Below, piece after piece: positions 61,478 through 64,000 of a stretch of 64,000 nt of DNA. The stretch's first letter is position 1, and each line of letters starts with the position of its first letter. The stretch is from Sulfurovum sp. XGS-02 (lineage in GTDB: Bacteria; Campylobacterota; Campylobacteria; Campylobacterales; Sulfurovaceae). Location: contig NZ_CP093312.1 in the NCBI RefSeq assembly GCF_023213175.1, positions 806,001-870,000 on the forward strand. Reading direction: 5' to 3'. A program made the position numbers and the translations under genes. Below the pieces are notes generated by a model. The model was given only the letters and a program-made list of their open reading frames with translations, did not search any database and had not been told where the DNA came from.

Positions 61478-62695
61478 GTGAGATATACATTTTTGCGTTT
61501 CTCTCTTTTCATTATGTTTATGTTGGTTTCTCTCGAAGCCAACAGTGAACAATCAGGACTTACCTATCTCAACAGTATAAGAGAAAAGAGCGGTCTTATC
61601 AAACTCAAAAGTAATAAAGCTTTACAAAATGCGGCTGCTTCTCATGCCCGCTATCTCATACAGAATCAAAGAAATGGACATTACGAAACAAAAGGAAACG
61701 AGGCTTATACAGGAAGTACACCTTCAGATCGTGTAATACAAGCAGGATACCCTTCCACTTTTGTGATGGAAAATGTCTCTATCAATACCCTAGGTCAGAA
61801 AAAATCCATAGACAATCTTTTTTCTGCTATTTACCATCGTTTAGTCTTTTTGAATTTTGATACGGATGAGATAGGGTATGGTTCTTCTTCTACGAAGAAA
61901 AAAAGACAGGTAAAACAAGCATATGTCTATAATATGGGTACGTCAGGTATTGCAGCACTTTGTCAAAAATCTTTTACTTTGACCAATGGTACCTATTATA
62001 TGAGAGATAATTGTAAGCAAAGTACCAAGATGGTACCCCAGTCACTTTTTGAAGCAGCAAAAGATAAAGTACGAAGTAAAAACAGAGAGATAATACTCTA
62101 TCCATATGCGGAACAAACTGACATTTGGCCTGCATTTTACAATGAGTCCCCGGATCCTCTGCCTGGTTATAAGGTGAGTGGTTTTCCTATTTCTGTACAG
62201 TTCAATCCTGCAAATTATAGCCACGTCAGATTGAAAGATTTTCGTTTATATGATGCGAATGGAAAAGAGATCAAAGAGACCAAGATCCTGCAACACAACA
62301 GCGATCCTAACCATATTTTAAGTGAATTGGAATTCGTACTTATGCCACTGAAAAGGCTCGAGTTCAACACAAGATACAGTGCCGTATTTGAAGGTGTTGC
62401 TGATGGGACTAAAGTAAAAAAACAGTGGAGATTCAGAACAGCAAAACCTGAAGAAAAAATATACAGGGTGAGTGAGAATAGGACAACATTGGCTGTCAAG
62501 GCAGGTTCAACCGCTCTCCTCTATATGGTACCCGTCTCAAGGAAAGATATCTTACACAGCTATCGCTCTAGGGGAGGTATCAAAGCCTCATTTATGGATC
62601 AAAATACGTTAAGAGTAACGTTCCCGAAGAGACGCTCTTCAGGAAGGGTCAGTCTGGATTTTGGCAAGCAAAAAGTTTTCTTTGACGTAGAGTAG
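61478..62695 (+). CDS. Exported CAP/SCP-domain protein
   Basis: The 405-residue protein has a signal peptide (FSLFIMFMLVSLEANS), a CAP domain from about 25-165 (NSIREKSGL, the His of ASHARYLIQNQRNGHYE, VMENVSINT and the later His in AIYHRLVFLNFD) and a C-terminal beta-rich, possibly Ig-like region (about 215-405). CAP proteins are extracellular or periplasmic; their bacterial role is poorly known. The start is GTG. No strong ribosome-binding site is seen. It lies just after the sulfhydrylase-type gene and is convergent with sppA. Confidence 0.83.
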   Translation: MRYTFLRFSLFIMFMLVSLEANSEQSGLTYLNSIREKSGLIKLKSNKALQNAAASHARYLIQNQRNGHYETKGNEAYTGSTPSDRVIQAGYPSTFVMENVSINTLGQKKSIDNLFSAIYHRLVFLNFDTDEIGYGSSSTKKKRQVKQAYVYNMGTSGIAALCQKSFTLTNGTYYMRDNCKQSTKMVPQSLFEAAKDKVRSKNREIILYPYAEQTDIWPAFYNESPDPLPGYKVSGFPISVQFNPANYSHVRLKDFRLYDANGKEIKETKILQHNSDPNHILSELEFVLMPLKRLEFNTRYSAVFEGVADGTKVKKQWRFRTAKPEEKIYRVSENRTTLAVKAGSTALLYMVPVSRKDILHSYRSRGGIKASFMDQNTLRVTFPKRRSSGRVSLDFGKQKVFFDVE

Positions 62696-63550
62696 TCAGA
62701 AGGAAGCTTTTAGACCGTAAAAATAGTTTTGTAACTGCATCATACCTTTGGTGGCAAACTGTTCCATAAAGCTTTCGAGTTTATCTTTTTCTTTCCATCT
62801 TGGATCGGTGACGTTCGCAAGTTTTTCCACTTCTGCTTTGGCCTGGATTTTCACTCCAACATGGTCTATGAGTCCTACATCTTTAGCTCGTTTTGCTGAA
62901 AATATATGTGCATCTGCATAGGCTTTAGCATGCTTTACATCCAAGCCCCTCGCATCGGCTACATCCTGAATGAAAAGCTCATAGGTATCTTTGGTAAGCC
63001 TTTCGAGTTCAGCACGTTCTTCAGCTGTCCATTCTCTTGTCGGCGTACCCGCTTCTTTGTAGGTACCTTCTTTGACTATTTGTGTTTTCACACCGACAGT
63101 ATCCATCAGTTCCTTTATATTTGCACTCTCCATGATCACACCGATAGATCCCACGATGGAACCCGGATTGGCAATTATGGTATTTGCATAGATAGAAGCA
63201 TAGTAACTTCCGCTTGTCATCATACCGGAAGCATAAGCAACCACAGGTTTATGCTCCTTTAACGCTTTGATCGCATAGGCGATCTCAATCGAAGGCGGCA
63301 CCGCACCTCCGGGTGAATTTACGTTAAGCAGTACCCCTTTGATCTTAGGGTCTTTTTGTATCTCTTCTATCTCTTTGAGTATCATATCCGCATCCATGAT
63401 GGGACCAGAAAGTTGAATCTCCTGTAGATTGGCAGGCTTTAATTCGGTCGTTGAAGAGGGCATAAACACAAGCAACACAATGAGTAAAAAAAGCATTCCT
63501 AAAAAGTGTTGTCCGATCCATTTGATCACTTTTCCTATAGCACTAAACAT
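62696..63550 (-). CDS. sppA: Signal peptide peptidase SppA
   Basis: The 284-residue single-domain (36K-type) serine protease has an N-terminal membrane anchor (GMLFLLIVLLVFMPSS) and the SppA core LLNVNSPGGAVPPSIEIAYAI. The catalytic serine is in VAYASGMMTSGSYYAS, and it has GSIGVIMES. It degrades remnant signal peptides at the cytoplasmic membrane. It overlaps the following (upstream on this strand) amidohydrolase gene by eight bases, so the two are co-transcribed. Confidence 0.95.
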   Translation of the reverse strand: MFSAIGKVIKWIGQHFLGMLFLLIVLLVFMPSSTTELKPANLQEIQLSGPIMDADMILKEIEEIQKDPKIKGVLLNVNSPGGAVPPSIEIAYAIKALKEHKPVVAYASGMMTSGSYYASIYANTIIANPGSIVGSIGVIMESANIKELMDTVGVKTQIVKEGTYKEAGTPTREWTAEERAELERLTKDTYELFIQDVADARGLDVKHAKAYADAHIFSAKRAKDVGLIDHVGVKIQAKAEVEKLANVTDPRWKEKDKLESFMEQFATKGMMQLQNYFYGLKASF

Positions 63551-64000
63551 ATTTTTCTCCTTCTATATAAACTTCTGAAACCTCTTTTGTATGCAAGATA
63601 CTCCACAGTGCCAACTCTTCTGTTCTTTGAGGTGCTTCAGGCAGAGTAACGACTGCAAAGTCCGCAAGTTTGTCGACTTCTATTTTACCACAGTTCAGAC
63701 CTAAGATATCAGCAGCATCTCCTGTCACTGCACGCAGCAGTTTTTCGGAAAGTTCTTGGAGCGGTATGTCGTTGTGCAGCATGACTGCAGCTTTGAGTTC
63801 ATCGAAGATATTCAGTGAATCGTTGGAACTTAACCCGTCTGTAGCAACACTGAAAGGGAGGGATAGTGCTTCAATGGCTAGTCTGCCGCATCCCAGATAC
63901 CTGTTAGAGCGAGGACAATGGGCAATGGAGTGTCCCTTCTCGGCCAAATAGTTTAACTCCTCTTTTGTTGCCTGTACACAGTGTGCAAAATGTGTCGGAT
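63543..64000 (-). CDS. Amidohydrolase, probable aminofutalosine deaminase (MqnX-type), N-terminus outside window
   Basis: The frame continues to the window edge on the minus strand, so this is the C-terminal 152 residues. The metal-site histidine sequence THFAHCVQATKEE and GHSIAHCPRSNRYLG are followed by ATDGLSSNDSLNIFDEL, all hallmarks of the TIM-barrel amidohydrolase/chlorohydrolase group. In Campylobacterota this group includes the aminofutalosine deaminase of the alternative menaquinone pathway, which I infer from lineage only. The TTG at 63947 is not a start, because homology continues upstream of it. Confidence 0.8.
   Translation of the reverse strand, partial: PTHFAHCVQATKEELNYLAEKGHSIAHCPRSNRYLGCGRLAIEALSLPFSVATDGLSSNDSLNIFDELKAAVMLHNDIPLQELSEKLLRAVTGDAADILGLNCGKIEVDKLADFAVVTLPEAPQRTEELALWSILHTKEVSEVYIEGEKYV

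Noticed and set aside
1-64000. tRNA, rRNA, insertion sequences, prophage or toxin-antitoxin pairs
   Set aside because: I looked for cloverleaf arms, 16S/23S signature stretches, transposase and integrase motifs and small toxin/antitoxin pairs and found none I could support by eye.

Overview
The window looks like chromosomal DNA of a Campylobacterota (epsilonproteobacterial) chemolithotroph, most like Sulfurovum or a relative. This is inferred from gene content and protein style, not from a database search. Supporting signs are a fused CcsB-CcsA cytochrome c synthase, a GreA with a GTG start, a monomeric isocitrate dehydrogenase, separate biotin carboxylase and OadA-type carboxyltransferase genes, a probable aminofutalosine-pathway amidohydrolase, and AT-rich intergenic DNA. 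I see no rRNA, tRNA, CRISPR array, intact insertion sequence or prophage.

Layout. 1-4.1 kb: the 3' end of a formylglycine-generating-enzyme-like gene, then ccsBA and yjbQ. 4.2-7.9 kb: an AT-rich accessory stretch with a pseudokinase-Sel1 membrane protein facing four small orphan genes. 8-18.4 kb: housekeeping genes (DUF3050, tcdA-like, surE, greA, argC, lpxH-like, a DedA/YqaA protein, metF, serB, an ABC exporter, uppP). 18.5-32 kb: a DEAD-box helicase and then a carbon-node cluster: oadGAB, pckA, a PII-like sbtB copy, an AraC/GyrI regulator, icd, sbtA-sbtB and the biotin carboxylase pycA. These genes interconvert pyruvate, oxaloacetate, PEP and 2-oxoglutarate/isocitrate and import bicarbonate, which would suit a reductive TCA autotroph.

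32-35.7 kb: a type-I-secretion-like operon whose ABC gene has no ATPase domain. 35.8-45.7 kb: mgtE, a CNNM transporter, a second DEAD-box helicase, truD, a yjgN-M48 peptidase pair, a SafE-like membrane protein, and small genes including acylphosphatase. 46-48.4 kb: two tandem exported proteins built from a heptad-repeat module that I cannot assign. 48.6-53.1 kb: msrA, thioredoxin, a two-component system and a cluster of small c-type cytochromes, including two heme-less look-alikes. 53.2-59 kb: a tightly overlapping metal-efflux RND operon (CusCBA-like) plus a Cys-motif lipoprotein. 59.1-61.5 kb: DUF4395, an Rrf2 regulator and an O-acetylhomoserine sulfhydrylase-type enzyme behind a strikingly palindromic leader. 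61.5-64 kb: a CAP-domain protein, sppA and a partial amidohydrolase.

Most notable unexplained signals: (1) a near-continuous long-range foldback of about 150 nt just downstream of a consensus promoter at 59.1 kb; (2) a paired GATAA element with 22-bp spacing, shared by the araC-icd intergenic region and the pycA promoter; (3) a recent duplication of sbtB that carries a relic of the sbtA tail; (4) the heptad-repeat paralogues; (5) the ATPase-less exporter; (6) a pseudokinase that has lost the catalytic Lys, HRD and DFG motifs; (7) the repeated MKCxxGKCG tail motif in two putative metal-handling proteins.
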